The notes under the pieces were generated by a model. That model made no database searches, was not told where the DNA came from, and saw only the letters and a list, made by a program, of their open reading frames with translations. The position numbers and the translations under genes are program-made. Positions 33,245 to 45,099 of a DNA stretch of 64,000 bases are shown here, in pieces. Position 1 is the stretch's first letter. Each line of letters opens with the position of its first letter. The stretch is taken from contig NC_058189.1 of assembly GCF_907165205.1 (NCBI RefSeq), positions 42,744,270 through 42,808,269 on the forward strand, in the 5' to 3' direction. This stretch comes from Coccinella septempunctata (lineage: Eukaryota > Arthropoda > Insecta > Coleoptera > Coccinellidae).

Positions 33245-35770
33245 TTCATCCAGTATTACATCTTTGAAAATTTTCATTCTCAGGTACCTGTATCGACTAC
33301 ATTGTTTAATATCATAACCCGTTGCTACTTTTAAATCCTTCTGTTGACCTCAGATGCAATAATCATCATGTTGACCTCACACCCCTATTTATCATATTCA
33401 CCACCATAATAACTTTAATGGAATCTGCCGTGGGTGGTATCACAATAACTGTAACCTCAAATTTAAAAAAAGTTTCATAAAATCAGTAGTATTTCATACT
33501 CTAGGTGGATATGACGCATATTTTATAATAAAGAAGCTCGCAAAACATGGTTTTATTTCTCTCTTACCACTGAGCTGAGCTTAGTATATGATCCAAGTCA
33601 TCATAACTCGATGAATGATATACCTACTATCAGACTATCAGCATTATACTGAAATGAATTACGCAATATCATTGTTATGATATGTTCATGATCATTATTG
33701 TGATTTGTGATGAATAAATGTTTCAGAAAATGTTTTTTATCATATTTAAAGAACTGATTACTTATTGTTGAATGTTATATTCTTCAGTTATCACTAGTAA
33801 TTTTCGCTAAGTAAAGAACTGTATTAAAAAATTTCCATTACTTTCGAAATAACATCTCATTCGAACCATTTTGAGTTCATACATTCTGTAGGGTAAAACT
33901 GGCGATATAGAACGCTGAGCGGGTAAACTTAGGCAACTGCAAGTGACTTGAAGATAGAGTAGAATTTGGCAAGTTGATAAAAAAATGCCGACAGAATCAT
34001 TGCTGAGGATTTCAGCCATTGAGTTGAAATTTAATACCCACATTTTCACGACACAACAGAAAAATGGAAATCTTCAAAACGATTGTACCCTTGCGTCCCA
34101 ATTTTATTCACAAAGCTACAAAGCAAAGACAAAATACACATTAGGATGTTGAGCCCTGATAATTAAACTGTAGAGCGTGCCTCAAGTAAACTTATAATGG
34201 GTAAGAACAGATTCTCAAAGTTAAATCCCTCGCAGGAAGCTCGTAACGAATTCAACAGTTAGTTACAGACGTGTGAACTCGAGGAAATATAATAATTATG
34301 CAAACCCATATCACCCCAGGAGGATGTCTTTGCCATGTTTAATTGTCGTTTTTTTTGCCAAGAGATGATCCAATCTTCATTATGAGATAGAACGGATGAT
34401 ATACCTACCCACAACAGTTTGCAATGACGTCAAAGTGGGGAAAATTTTAAGTTTGAAGGAAAACAAATTTCAGAGATTCAAAGTTATTTCTCCATCCGTC
34501 TAGCTGTAAAGAATCACTAATTCCAACAATGCATAAAAATTTTGGGCGCAACAAAACCAAATGATGACCGAATCACCGACATCAACGGAAGGTTTATTTA
34601 TCCATTTGTGCAACAAAAAGTTAGGGTTGACATTTTAAAAAAAACTCAACTCAGTTTTCAGCCATTATTATAGATCATATGATATTTTTTATAATCACAT
34701 GTGTTTGGAGCTATACCGTTGAAATAACCAGAATCCATCTCCAAATCCAATTCATTTCAGTATTGTCGTACAGGAGGAAATTTTATTGCTAGGTCAGGCA
34801 AAATATGAAATTATTATCTGGCAAATGCTGTATTTAGCGATTTCCATAGAATTCTCAGAATCACTAAACATATTAGGGAAGTTTTAAATTTATTTCATTA
34901 AAGGTACTAGGATTCTAGTATAAAAGATAATTTTGATCGAAAATGTCATTTCATTATATGGCAGACGTTATGGAATAGAAAATTCTTGTTTCACATGATA
35001 CCTGCATAAAAATTTTTATCCTACACCGTTGCATGAAGTGATCATAATCTATGAGTTTGATGAGCAATAATTTATTGATTGTGTATAAAACATTCAATAA
35101 ACAAATTGAATAGTCACAACCACAGTCCTAGAGACTTCTGCGGTCACACCCTCAAAAAACACAACTGAATGCGACTAGGACATTACTACATGCAGGCTCT
35201 GAATTCAGCTATGTTGTGAAATATCAGGAGCTGACGTAGATAGTATTGACATATTGAAATGAATGAATACAAGGAATACAGATAATATTGAAAATGAGAT
35301 GATACCTATATTTTAGAGGACATCTTTAACTTTTCTGAACAAAGTATACCTTGTGTTCTACTGCAATATTATGGCTACTATTCACTTGGATGATTATCCA
35401 AGTAAGTAATTGCCATCATAATAAGCCCGTTAGATAAAAAATATTTAGTATGAAGAGAAAAAAGTTGAGAGATTCGTATAATTGTAAACATGAAGCTCAG
35501 TGTACTTTCAAGCTTGCGTGAAAGTTATGCGGATTTCACTCATTAAGGTAGAGGAGCATCAAGAATTAAGGCGGGGAGATGCTCCCCCTAGCCCCTACTT
35601 GTCCCCGTCGAGGCTTGTCGAAAAAAAATGATGCTAACAGAGTACATGCCAGAGAGATTTCAAAAAAGCAAGCAGCAGTTCTTGTATTAGTACTAGACGT
35701 CGCAAGAGCATGAGGGTTTGATATACAAAATGAGAGTGCAGGATATTTGAGGTTTTGTGGAAGTACCTAA
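33245..35770. other. non-coding stretch
   Basis: No gene or bounded element recognised over about 2.5 kb. Confidence 0.35.
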
Positions 35771-35866
35771 GAGACAGGAGCTTAAAGGTGAAAGTAAGCG
35801 ATGAATGCTCAACGATCAGATATCTGGAGGATCAGTACTAGGGCCCTTACTCTACAATATTTATAT

Positions 35867-36571
35867 AGTCCATTCAAGAATGATTGACATCCCAGTAGGT
35901 CTTGAAAGTCCAGGCGCAGCTTAATATCTGGTCACAAAATATTTCTGAAAATTTCTGTACTTTCAATCACAGAATTAGAATATATCAATATAACCTAGAA
36001 AAGTACATATATGAAAATAAGAAATATTCAAATTTGCAGCATAGGGTACTCTAACGATTTGTCAAAATCAGCTGATTGTTTGTTACCGTGGGGCACACAA
36101 AGCTTTTTATTATCACTATAAAGAGACATTTCTGAGGAAGTTATAGTCTTATCACTCTAATCTAACGTCGGGAAGAACATTTTTTCCAAAAACATGCACA
36201 AAATACAATACTCGGCCAAAACAGCATGCGAATCAATGGAGGGAAAATCTTGTGTGCCCCACGTCAACGAACATTCAGCTGATTTTGACAAATCGTTAGA
36301 GTTCCCTATATTAAATGATATTAATCAGCATTCAAAATTGACAGAATTATGTTTTCAATTTGTCCGATTAAATTAAGAGCATAAACAGCTGTACAAAATT
36401 CAAATAACCGTCGCTAAGTGCATAGATTCACATATAATAGGTCTATAGATCAATGTTTATTCACAATACCAACCTGAATTCCGCAACACAAAATCTCAAC
36501 TTATGGGCTATTACCAACTTAAATTCAATTTTCCATAGCCACCCGAGATGTCAATCATTCTTGAATGGACT
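35867..36571. mobile_element. 705-bp MITE with AGTCCATTCAAGAATG ends
   Basis: The ends AGTCCATTCAAGAATGATTG (plus ACATC) and their reverse complement near 36547-36571 match perfectly for about 25 bp. ATAT flanks both sides, so the target duplication is about 4 bp (ATAT/TATA). It contains a second complete MITE at 36044-36306, giving an outer element of about 440 bp. No coding. Confidence 0.8.
36044..36306. mobile_element. 263-bp MITE nested in another MITE
   Basis: Inverted repeats of about 60 bp: GGGTACTCTAACGATTTGTC, AAAATCAGCTGA, GTGGGGCACACAA at the left; the right end is the close reverse complement. TA flanks both sides (36042-36043, 36307-36308). The open frame at 36194-36376 is a by-product of the repeat. 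Confidence 0.85.
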
Positions 36572-36904
36572 ATATACATGAAGTACCCAAGAATACAAGA
36601 AACATGCTTGAATTATACTTAGATGACAGCGAAATAGCTGTCCAACAGATATAGAAGTTTTGCATCGAATATTATAAGAAGTTGGTGATGAAATAGATGA
36701 CTGGTGTATTAAGTGGAAAATTAAACATAACGGGTCATAATATTGCAGATGAAAAAGCTGAGAGTTGGTGCCAAAAACTTGGATATTCATGGAAAGATGT
36801 GGAATGGAAAACGAAGTTAAGTATCTAGGGATCACATTAGACAATTACGCATTAATTTTCAAGGGAAAACAAGTTTCAAATCTATGTGTAATTAATGTAA
36901 CCAT

Positions 36905-37750
36905 TGAAGTCTTCAGAAAAACGTGACATTGATCGACTATCTGAGAAGATTGTATAGTTCGCAACATTGAGAAAGGAGTTCACTTTCGTGCTTTATATTT
37001 CACGTGATCGATTGCCATTTATTATCCCTTGACTTTCCAAAACCTTCAAAATTTAAAGTGAAAAATCAAAGACCATTGTTCACAGGAGTTTCCAAGGGAA
37101 ATCAATTACTTTATGAATCTCCTCGTATTTGTATCTACAGCATGTTCAAAGCTGTAGGTTAGTGCCTGTAAAGTTTTTCCATCCTCGCGTCATACAGGCA
37201 AAAATTCACCTACAAACCAAGTAAACTAGATATCTGTATTATTTGTATTATCAGCCTACAAGTGGAGCTGCTCACAAACAATCTTCAGGTGGGTAAGCAT
37301 AATTCGATTCGATGTTTATTGAAATGCTCAAATTGGATCTGGTTTATATCACGAACAATGAAAAACACGATTCCGACATAATCGCAATTGAACGTGGCAG
37401 ATCTGGGTAATTTCAACAAAATCCACGGAATGAATGTGTGTGCGAACAGAATGTGTATTTGAATTGCATCCAAATTGGTGCAACAAGTATTGATAGATTT
37501 AGTGAATCGAAGATTATCCTGATTGATGGTGACATACAATGCGGAAGGGTGTAGGCTCGTTGGATGTTGGAATTTGAAGTATAGGTGGATTCAAGAGGAT
37601 CTGGATTGTGCTTATTCAATTTGGTACCTATTGATTTGCATAATTCGAAATTAGTTTTATTACAGTCAAAATAAAGGTATATCGAAAAAACCAAACTTGC
37701 CAAATTGCAAAGTATGAACTGAACTATTGGTATATTGTTGAGGACGGTTA
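36905..37750. other. non-coding stretch
   Basis: I see no gene or bounded element. Confidence 0.35.
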
Positions 37751-37759
37751 GGTAAGTAT

Positions 37760-37805
37760 AAAGGGTGTCCCACGTTGGGCGGCCTATTAGAAGTTTATAG
37801 AGAAA
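37760..37805 (+). mobile_element. single end of the GGGTGTCCCACG repeat family
   Basis: AAGGGTGTCCCACGTTGGGC and GGCCTATTAGAAGTTTATAG match the copy at 20110-20162 (opposite strand). No partner end was found; the interior beyond about 37805 diverges. Confidence 0.45.
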
Positions 37806-39010
37806 TAATCACTATTTACTGCAGATTAGTGTTGGGATTTTTTATTATGAACATTCTCGCTAAAACATTTTCGGACCACTGCAGCTTCTGGTTATACCGA
37901 AAATAGCCCAATACTGTCTTAGTTGTGAAGACACAGCCATTATATGTTTGCATCTTCAAATAGCTGATTCAATTGCATATTCAACAGGATCCATATATTG
38001 GGTAAAAAGTCACTTATGAGTTGTGAAATTCTCATGAAAAAAATTGTGAAAACGGAAGGGCACACACGTTCTTCAATATTTTTACTGCTTTCTTTCGATA
38101 AAATCTTCAGGATATTCAATTCTGCCATTGTGTAATATTATAACAATTTCTGCTGTTTGAACCGATAATGCCAAGGTGTTCATGAGAAGATCATCAAATT
38201 GTACAAATCGAATTAATCATAACTCAAGATTTTCAAATTGAAATTTATACATTTATTATTGTTTCAGTCGATTACCCCTGAAAAAAAACGAGGCGTCACC
38301 TAAATGAACCTAAATTCAAAACAGATTTATCGAGGAAATACTTGAAATCAGAGAAAACAGCAATTTCGAACTGCTTGATTTGTCTGCCATTTCCGGAAAC
38401 CTTCGATATGCATTTCATCTTTTCTTTGGTCTGAAATTCGATGTTTGGATTAATGATGTTGGAATTCTACTCGGAATTCTATGAATTGTACTTAATAAAC
38501 TGTTCGTTGGAATTGTGGAGAATCCATGAACAATTCATGGAATTCATCAGTACATCAAATTTTAGTTTATTTATGTGGTTTCCAGGAGACACAGGTCAAT
38601 CAAGCAATTCGAAATTGCTGTATTTCCTTGATAACTCAGAAAACTGATACAGGAACACTATATTCGATATCGATATCTCATTGGAACAAGTAATAGAATG
38701 AAATAAGGAGATAAAAGCCATATAATCACACAACTGCAAATCTAAGCTGTCCACTGGACAGTTGTGAAGTCAATCCAATGTATGAGACTTCAGTCTATAA
38801 GAAGAAGAAACGTTTAGAAAAAAAGTTTTTCGTGTTCTCGTAGTCTCATCAGAGCAGCAGAACAAACCAGAACCAGAACAAAGATATCAGCTTAATTAGA
38901 TTATGTTGGCAGGTGCTGTGAAGTATCTGAAATACCCCGGCACTGCCCCTCAGTTAACAAACAAGTAAATAAGAACGAATTTCCTCTGCATTGCCCCCAG
39001 AGTGAATAGC
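37806..39010. other. non-coding stretch
   Basis: No gene recognised. The open frame 38441-38647 is AT-rich and without motifs. Confidence 0.35.
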
Positions 39011-39075
39011 GTGGTATAATAACAATAATAATATTTATTTCAAAAATCTTACATACATTATTAAAACATAAGCAG

Positions 39076-41955
39076 TCAGGATGAAATATTTGTCAAAAGA
39101 AAAAAAAATTGTAACAATCTAAAACCTAAGAACTCATTTATGGTATATGGTTCAATTTCCAGCAGCAGCCTATGGAGCTCCATCTTGAAGGTCCTAGGAT
39201 TATTAATGGATCTTATTTTTAATGGAAGGTTATTGAAGAATTTCATGGCGGAGTATTTTGTTCCTCTCTCTGTTACACTTAGCCTGTGGACAGGATACAC
39301 ATAATAAATATTTCTGCTATTATACGTGTGAGCTGGCAAACTATCTCTGAAGTATTCCCTAGTTTTGAACAGAAACATGATACATTCCTCAATATAAAGG
39401 GCTGCAATGTTCAAGATATTACACTGTTTGAAAATGCCTCTACAAGATGTTCTAAAGCTGAGTTTCCTCATTATTCTGATTGCTCGCTTTTGACATAAAA
39501 ATATATTTTCTATTGTCCTAGCACCACCATAGAAGGCAAGGCCATATCTCACATTAGACTCAAAATTTGCAAAATATATCACTCTAAGTCCACTTTCATC
39601 AAGATATTTGGACATAACTCTCGGCGTATAACACACTGAATTCAATTTTTTGTGCAAATTATCTACATGTGGCTCCCATGACAGTACTTCATCTACTGTT
39701 AAACCTAAAAGTTTTGTTTCTGTGTTCACTTTGATTTCTGATTCATTTAGATTAACTGAATTTGGGCATTCTAAGTTGTTTCTGTTGGTGTGGAACATTA
39801 CACAGTTTGTCTTATTATCATTTAAGAGTAGACATTCATTGGTGATCCAATGTGATATTGCCCTAAAACTGTTTTGCAAACTGTCAAGTAATGTTTGTGA
39901 ATTACATGCTGTAACTAAGACATTTTTATCATCAGCATAATCAAGTTGAAAATAATTTAGAGATGAAACAGATTTTGGTGCATCATTAACATATATAAAA
40001 AACAAAACATTACCAACTATGCTACCCTGTGGAATAGCAATTCTAATTGCCTTCCTCTCTGATTGAAATGAAACTCCATTTTTTTTAATCACAGTCTGTT
40101 GTAATCTTCCTGACAAGTATGATTGCCGCCAAGTGTATGCTTTTCCTCTTATTCCACACATACTCAACTTGCTAAGTAGCCTTTCATGGTTGACACAGTC
40201 ATATGCTTTTGACAAGTCCACAAATAAACCCATTGCCAGATCTTTCCTTTCCATGGCCTGTAAGACGGCTTCAATGAATTCGTAGATAGCAGTATGCGTA
40301 CCTCTTCTCTTCAAGTAGGGATGTTGACTATTACTGAACAAATCGTTGGCTAGAAAATATTCAATTAGTCTATCACTCATGCACCTTTCAAACACCTTGG
40401 AGAAACTCGGTAGAAGACTTATAGGACGATAATTTGCCAACTCTGTTACACTTCCTTTTTTAAGCATAGGCCTGATAGTTGCTAGTTTCAGACTATCTGG
40501 AAATACACCCGTTTCAAATGATGAGGTCATGACATTACGTATGTTAGTGGAGTTATTATTTCATAAATGCAGGATTTAATCAAGGAAGTTGGAACTTTAT
40601 CATGACCACTGCTATGTTTATTATTTAGGCTTTTCATTGCATTCATAACCTCAACTTCTGTGATAGGTCTATGGGAAATTAGAGTCTCCACCTGTTCCAA
40701 GTATAATTTCCCTTCGGATGACTTAGGTACTAGTTCTGCTGCAAACTTCAAGTACCTAATAGTCATTGAATTGGTTTGCAATTGTCCTACCATCTCCGTG
40801 AATTTGTATGTCTCTTGGGGAATCAGATCCAGTTTTGATGTTATTAATTATGGACCATACAGTTTTAGATCTATTTCCAGAGTTTTCAATTTTATGTTGA
40901 AAGTGCTCAGCCCTTTTCTTCGCAAGTGTATTTTCATAGATCTTTTTAGCCTCTTTATACTGTTTTTGAAATGCAGTATCAACTGAGCTTATCACAAACA
41001 AAACGTCCAATTGTTGCTTACATTTCTCTATTTCTGGATCAGTCGCTTGATGGTTTTTTACATTTTTTCTCACTTTTATTTTTTTTTAAGGGAAAACTGA
41101 TGTTGAAGTGATACAAAAAAGTATTATAAAAATATTCCCAAATCTCATTAGTATTGCTCACCGCATATATCTTCGCCCAATCTTCCATTCTGAGTCTATT
41201 CCGAAAATCATTCCTATTTGTGTCATTGAAAATCCTTCTGAAAATGAAATGGTTTGTAGTATCATGAGAAAAGAAGCTGACACTCTGGGCTGCATGATCT
41301 GAGATTAAGTTGTGATGTACTTTGATTTCGAGGTCTTGTTTGTAATTTGTGAAGATGTTATCAATTAATGATTTTGATGTTTTTGTTACCCTAGTGTAGT
41401 CATTCACAAGTGGAAATAGATCATATGATGCAAGCAGAGAAAACAGCTCTACCTTACCATTGTTCCTGTCATTTTCATGCATTTGTATGTTGAAGTCTCC
41501 TACCAGAAAAATATTTCCTGTATAAGACGAAAAATGCGATAAGATTTTAGCTAAACATCTCAAAAAAGCAGAGACAACACTGCCAGGAGTGTACACACAT
41601 AGGATTAATATTTTTTGACCTTGGACATCGAATTCGCATACACTGCACTCACATATGCCTACCTTTGAAAGAGATGTTACCTGGGATAATTTCTTGAACG
41701 GCACTATTATTCTTGCATATATTGCACTTCCTCCATGCTGATTTTCATTTTCCCGACAAACTGCTTCAGCAAGATAGTAGTTATGAATACCATAGTTATT
41801 TAACTGTGTCCTGTTTTCCAGTGTTCACTCAGACAGAGAAATAAGCAGTCTGGAAAGTCCAATAAAAACTGTCCCAGCCTGGCCTCACAGTTGCCAATGG
41901 ATTGAACATTTTGGTGAATAATTGTTATTTTTTGAATCTTTAAGGGACCATTTTT
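39076..41955 (-). pseudogene. LINE ORF2: endonuclease and reverse transcriptase
   Basis: The endonuclease begins KIQKITIIHQNVQSIGN, with LSEHW, GNIFLVGDFNIQ (catalytic GDFN), SLIDNIFTN and NLISDHAAQ (catalytic SDH). A linker follows (KSLNNKHSSGHDKVPTSLIK, matching K..SSG.D.IP..++K). The RT is an uninterrupted 484-codon frame (40530-39076): NYRPISLLPSFSKVFER at about 33-49, GLFVDLSKAYD at 101-111 (motif A), AIPQGSIVGN at 165-174, LDYADD at 196-201 (catalytic), LLGLTVDEVLSWEPHV further on, and the C-terminal KFFNNLPLKIRSI. The usual GVPQGS.LGP is changed to AIPQGSIVGN. Frame changes lie near 41800, 41050, 40775 and 40530. It would nick DNA and copy the element's RNA by target-primed reverse transcription; this copy cannot make one full protein. 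Confidence 0.85.
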
Positions 41956-42116
41956 GCTCCGTATTCCAGGTGTAGATTAACTCGGTCGATTTATGGGTTG
42001 TAGATTTCCACTTTTTTCTTCGGTCGTGGAAATCTTTATAAGCTGATTATTCCACTGACTCTTTGTTCGCGAAAAAAATTGCGAAAAGAGAACCCTCTAA
42101 TTACAATTCCTTCAGG

Positions 42117-43068
42117 CTACATTTCTGGGTTGCATATAACTGTGAAAAGCTCCTCTGACGGAACACCAACACTGAATGAAGAATTTTTACCTTTGGTCGT
42201 CAATTTCCTCACCTCAATATTCTCGCATCGTTCAATGCTTTCGAGATAATCCATGATATCTTTTTCGGACGTTTCCTGTCCTTCCACTCGACCAACGTAT
42301 ATCCATCGTTTTTTCTGTGCTCCTTTGATGGTTGTATCAGTTTTCCTTGAACCAGTACAAATTAACTTACTTCTATTTCTATCCTTACCATATTTTACAG
42401 TTTTCCATCTATATTTATCTGCTCCGTTCTCTTTGATATTTGCTTGAAATCGTTCAATGTTTTGACGTGTATTGTCATTGTCAATGTCAATGCCTGGACT
42501 CATTTCAGTCATCGAACTACCTTCCTGAGAAATCACCGCTTTGGGGTTATGTTGGTTAGTTTTGACTTTTGGTAGTTTCAATGAACCGGCGTAGGTTGAT
42601 GTTGACCGGTCATTCAGAGTGTTAGGTTGGTTCCCACTTTCCTTCTCTCTATTTACCTTTTTTCTGGTCGGCATATCAGCGTCATTAGTTATTTTTTTAT
42701 GCTGCTTTTCGAATTGGGCAATTTTTTCCATTAATACCTAAATGATTGTTTTCGATTAATATTAAGTTTTTTTCTTGGACTTCCTTGAGTAATTCTTTAA
42801 GGTACAAATTCTCAACATTCAAAATCTTGTTTTCATTCCGAACTTCCAGAAATTCGTATGAAATCCTATCAGCATCGAGCACTTCATGCTTACAGTTTGT
42901 TGATTTCAAACTTCCAGACTGTTCCATGCATCTTGGATGGAAAAATCCACAGCATCTTACACATTTTACATAGTCCACCACTTTTCTTTTACAGTAAGCG
43001 CACTATGTCCCCACTACTTTAACACCTTCTACAGTGCTACACTCTCCAACGTCTGCTTCATCCGCCAT
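42117..43068 (-). pseudogene. LINE ORF1: PHD-like finger and coiled coil
   Basis: An ATG at 43068 opens MADEADVGECSTVEGV. After one in-frame TAG (43003-43005) comes CAYCKRKVVDYVKCVRCCGF and FHPRCM, a C4-H-C-type PHD-like finger as found in CR1-group ORF1 proteins. A Leu/Glu/Asn-rich heptad-like stretch follows (EFLEVRNENKILNVENLYLK, ELLKEVQEKN), consistent with a coiled coil. At 42710-42725 an A6 run shifts the frame; removing one A would join GKIAQFEKQHKK to the second part, which is Lys/Asn-rich and ends RWIYVGRVEGQETSEKDIMD, an RRM-like or transposase-22-like RNA-binding segment. The role in intact elements is RNA packaging. Only two lesions were seen. Confidence 0.75.
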
Positions 43069-43159
43069 TGTATAGCGTATAGGATGTAGTGGCGTATATA
43101 TCTAAAGTACTTTAAATTTCCGTCCCGAGAAATACTAGCTCAGTACGACGAGGAAATAT

Positions 43160-44555
43160 CCGAATCTAGAACTCAGAACTCAGACTAGTAGTCTACGACC
43201 CAGAGGAAGACAAAGAAATAATGAGCATTTACAGAAGGAGACCCAGAGACCAGTTGAGAAGAGATTGAAATTAGAACAGGAAGTTATTGAAACAATCCAA
43301 CTAAGTACCTAATATCCAACAGAGGATAAATACATGAGCCTGAGTACAATAGTGTGCAAGAAAAAATAAAACGATCAAGAGAAACCCCTTCAGGAGTGGT
43401 AAGGTGCACCTGTTCCATAAAAAAAATTCTTGTGCAGTTAATACGATAAAGAAGGAGCGGAAACGTATGTGTATCTTTCCACTCGATAATTGAATTATAA
43501 TATAATATTCCTTTTATCCTAATATCCCATATGCTATGTTCGTGCGTGCAATGTTGGCAACTAATGAAAAATAATTGAGAAAAAATCAAGTTTGATCAAA
43601 GAATGATAATTTCATGTCCATCCACCAACGTCCCAATATTACAGAAACAGCGTGTCCGTAAGGTAAAGTGATCGAGGGAAGAGCACCAAATTCGGCCAAA
43701 AACTGAGTATGAATAGTGAAGTGAGAGAAGAAGCCTTCGCGTGGTCTGTTCTGGTTTCTTATCATAACTGTTGGTTCAACAATTCGAAATTAATCGAATC
43801 GAGTCCACATTCATCGACTATATTAAATGACCCATCTGCGTCCAATCGTCTACTTTACGCTGTTCATTATCAAGGAAGGCTTTGCACTAAATAAATTAGA
43901 AGATTAACTTGAGACTAAATTACCCTAATCGGAGATAATACAAGTCTTTATTGGTAGTTGAACTCCTGCGCTCCGTTTTATATCCAAGGAAATGTGCCGC
44001 CCTAGTATCTGTTAGCATTTAGCGAGATTACATGAAAAAGGGGAAGAAATTTGCAGTTATGTTACTACAGATGTTGAGGCTTCTATGGAAGGATTTTTAT
44101 TGTCCATCAAGAAAGTAGAGCAGCGTTTGCTTCTTATCAGTTCAAGAAGAGAGACCACATACCGGTGACATCGGGAAAGCTTTCGTGTGCATCTCAGTTT
44201 CTCGAGGTGCTGAAATTCCTGACATCAGGATTATTTAGAAAATTTAAAAAAGAAAATAGACAGCTGAATGTAAAATATGAAATGCATTCATGGGGTGTAC
44301 TCGACTGTCCTATGATGATTTAAGTGGAAGAGCTATTATTACAACTAGGGAAATATGAATATTATATTTCCGAGGTTGTCATAGTTACATCCCGACGTCG
44401 AAGCCCAAAGAATATGTAAACAACCGTGTGGTAATCAATAGTTTTATTCTGATTGAAACAATAATGTTGCTGAAAAATGGAAAAATTGATATGGGGTTGT
44501 AAATTTTTGCTTCTTGTCTGCAGTAAAATTGATTATTTGTCGAACCACTTATTTA
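43160..44555. other. non-coding stretch
   Basis: I see no gene or bounded element. The open frame at 43284-43589 (minus) has no known motif. Confidence 0.35.
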
Positions 44556-44561
44556 AGTCGC

Positions 44562-44987
44562 AAAAGTCCGGGAATATTTGGTTCCGGCGAAATCTAAAGC
44601 AGCCTTTAGTGAAGCCTATGAAGATTATCAGGAGTAGAGAATAAAACATTCGGTGAACGTTGTCGACGAAAATATTTTGTTGGCATATTTCAAAGATTTG
44701 TTATGTTGCTGTGATCTGTGATTGTTGTTATTTTTAATATAACACTAATTTATTATATCCCCACTCGCAGAAATATTCACCAAATACACTGGCCAGAATT
44801 ATCAATGTTGCATCTGAAAGAAAAGACTGAAGTCAAAATTTTCGATGAAGTGGAAGCATTCGTAAAGAACAAAATAAAGGATACGTTCCTAAAAAAATCA
44901 GTGTTGTCCCGGGAGCGGATCAAAAAATTCTTGAAAGAAGCTCTGAATGACTTTTTCTTTATTTATAAGGTAAAAATTCAATTTTGA
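44562..44987 (+). pseudogene. tyrosine-recombinase-like core-binding domain, two exons
   Basis: Exon-like part 1 reads VPAKSKAAFSEAYEDYQE, stop, RIKHSVNVVDENILLAYFKD. A 70-bp intron-like gap follows (GTTATG after GATTT at about 44700; CACTCGCAG acceptor ending 44769). Part 2 reads KYSPNTL, then after a one-base shift WPELSMLHLKEKTEVKIFDE, VEAFVKNKIKD and SVLSRERIKKFLKEALNDFF, ending at a donor (ATAAG then GTAAAA at 44970). The helical pattern (AY..F..W....  ENVLLAYF......YSP.TLW..YSML) is that of the SAM-like N-terminal domain in insect tyrosine-recombinase (Crypton-like or domesticated) proteins. The catalytic R-H-R-Y domain is not present. The family assignment is from memory of the pattern, not a search. 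Confidence 0.45.
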
Positions 44988-45099
44988 TTTCCTTTGTTGA
45001 ATAGATTTTTACATCCGTAATTTTGAAGGTCGCTTTAATCAGCCTCCGATATCGAAGATCTTGGGTCTGTCGGTCTGTGATAGTGATTAACGTGTCAAA

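Larger units (their letters stand above)
35775..36900 (+). pseudogene. LINE RT fragment split by a nested MITE
   Basis: Before the insertion the plus strand gives LKVKVSDECSTI and, in another frame, GGSVLGPLLYNIYI (from GVPQGSVLGPLLYNIYIND). After it: LELYLDDSEIAV (catalytic YLDD), VGDEIDDWCIKWKIKHN and NEVKYLGITLDNYALIF. This is RT palm followed by the thumb start (YLG.TLD). Stops and frame changes are frequent. The insertion lies exactly between the QGS and catalytic boxes. Confidence 0.7.
39012..43150 (-). mobile_element. near full-length CR1/Jockey-type LINE
   Basis: Two ORFs on the minus strand (ORF1 43068-42117; ORF2 about 41955-39076) are followed by AATAAA and a TAA/AAT-rich tail (39018-39040). 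ORF1 has a PHD-like zinc finger and coiled coil; ORF2 has an APE-type endonuclease and RT. The 5' end is placed near 43150, uncertain. It is the least damaged element in the window: a few frame changes and one nonsense codon. Confidence 0.85.

Noticed and set aside
36194..36376. Open frame of 60 codons
   Set aside because: Spans the right arm of a MITE and reads through its boundary.
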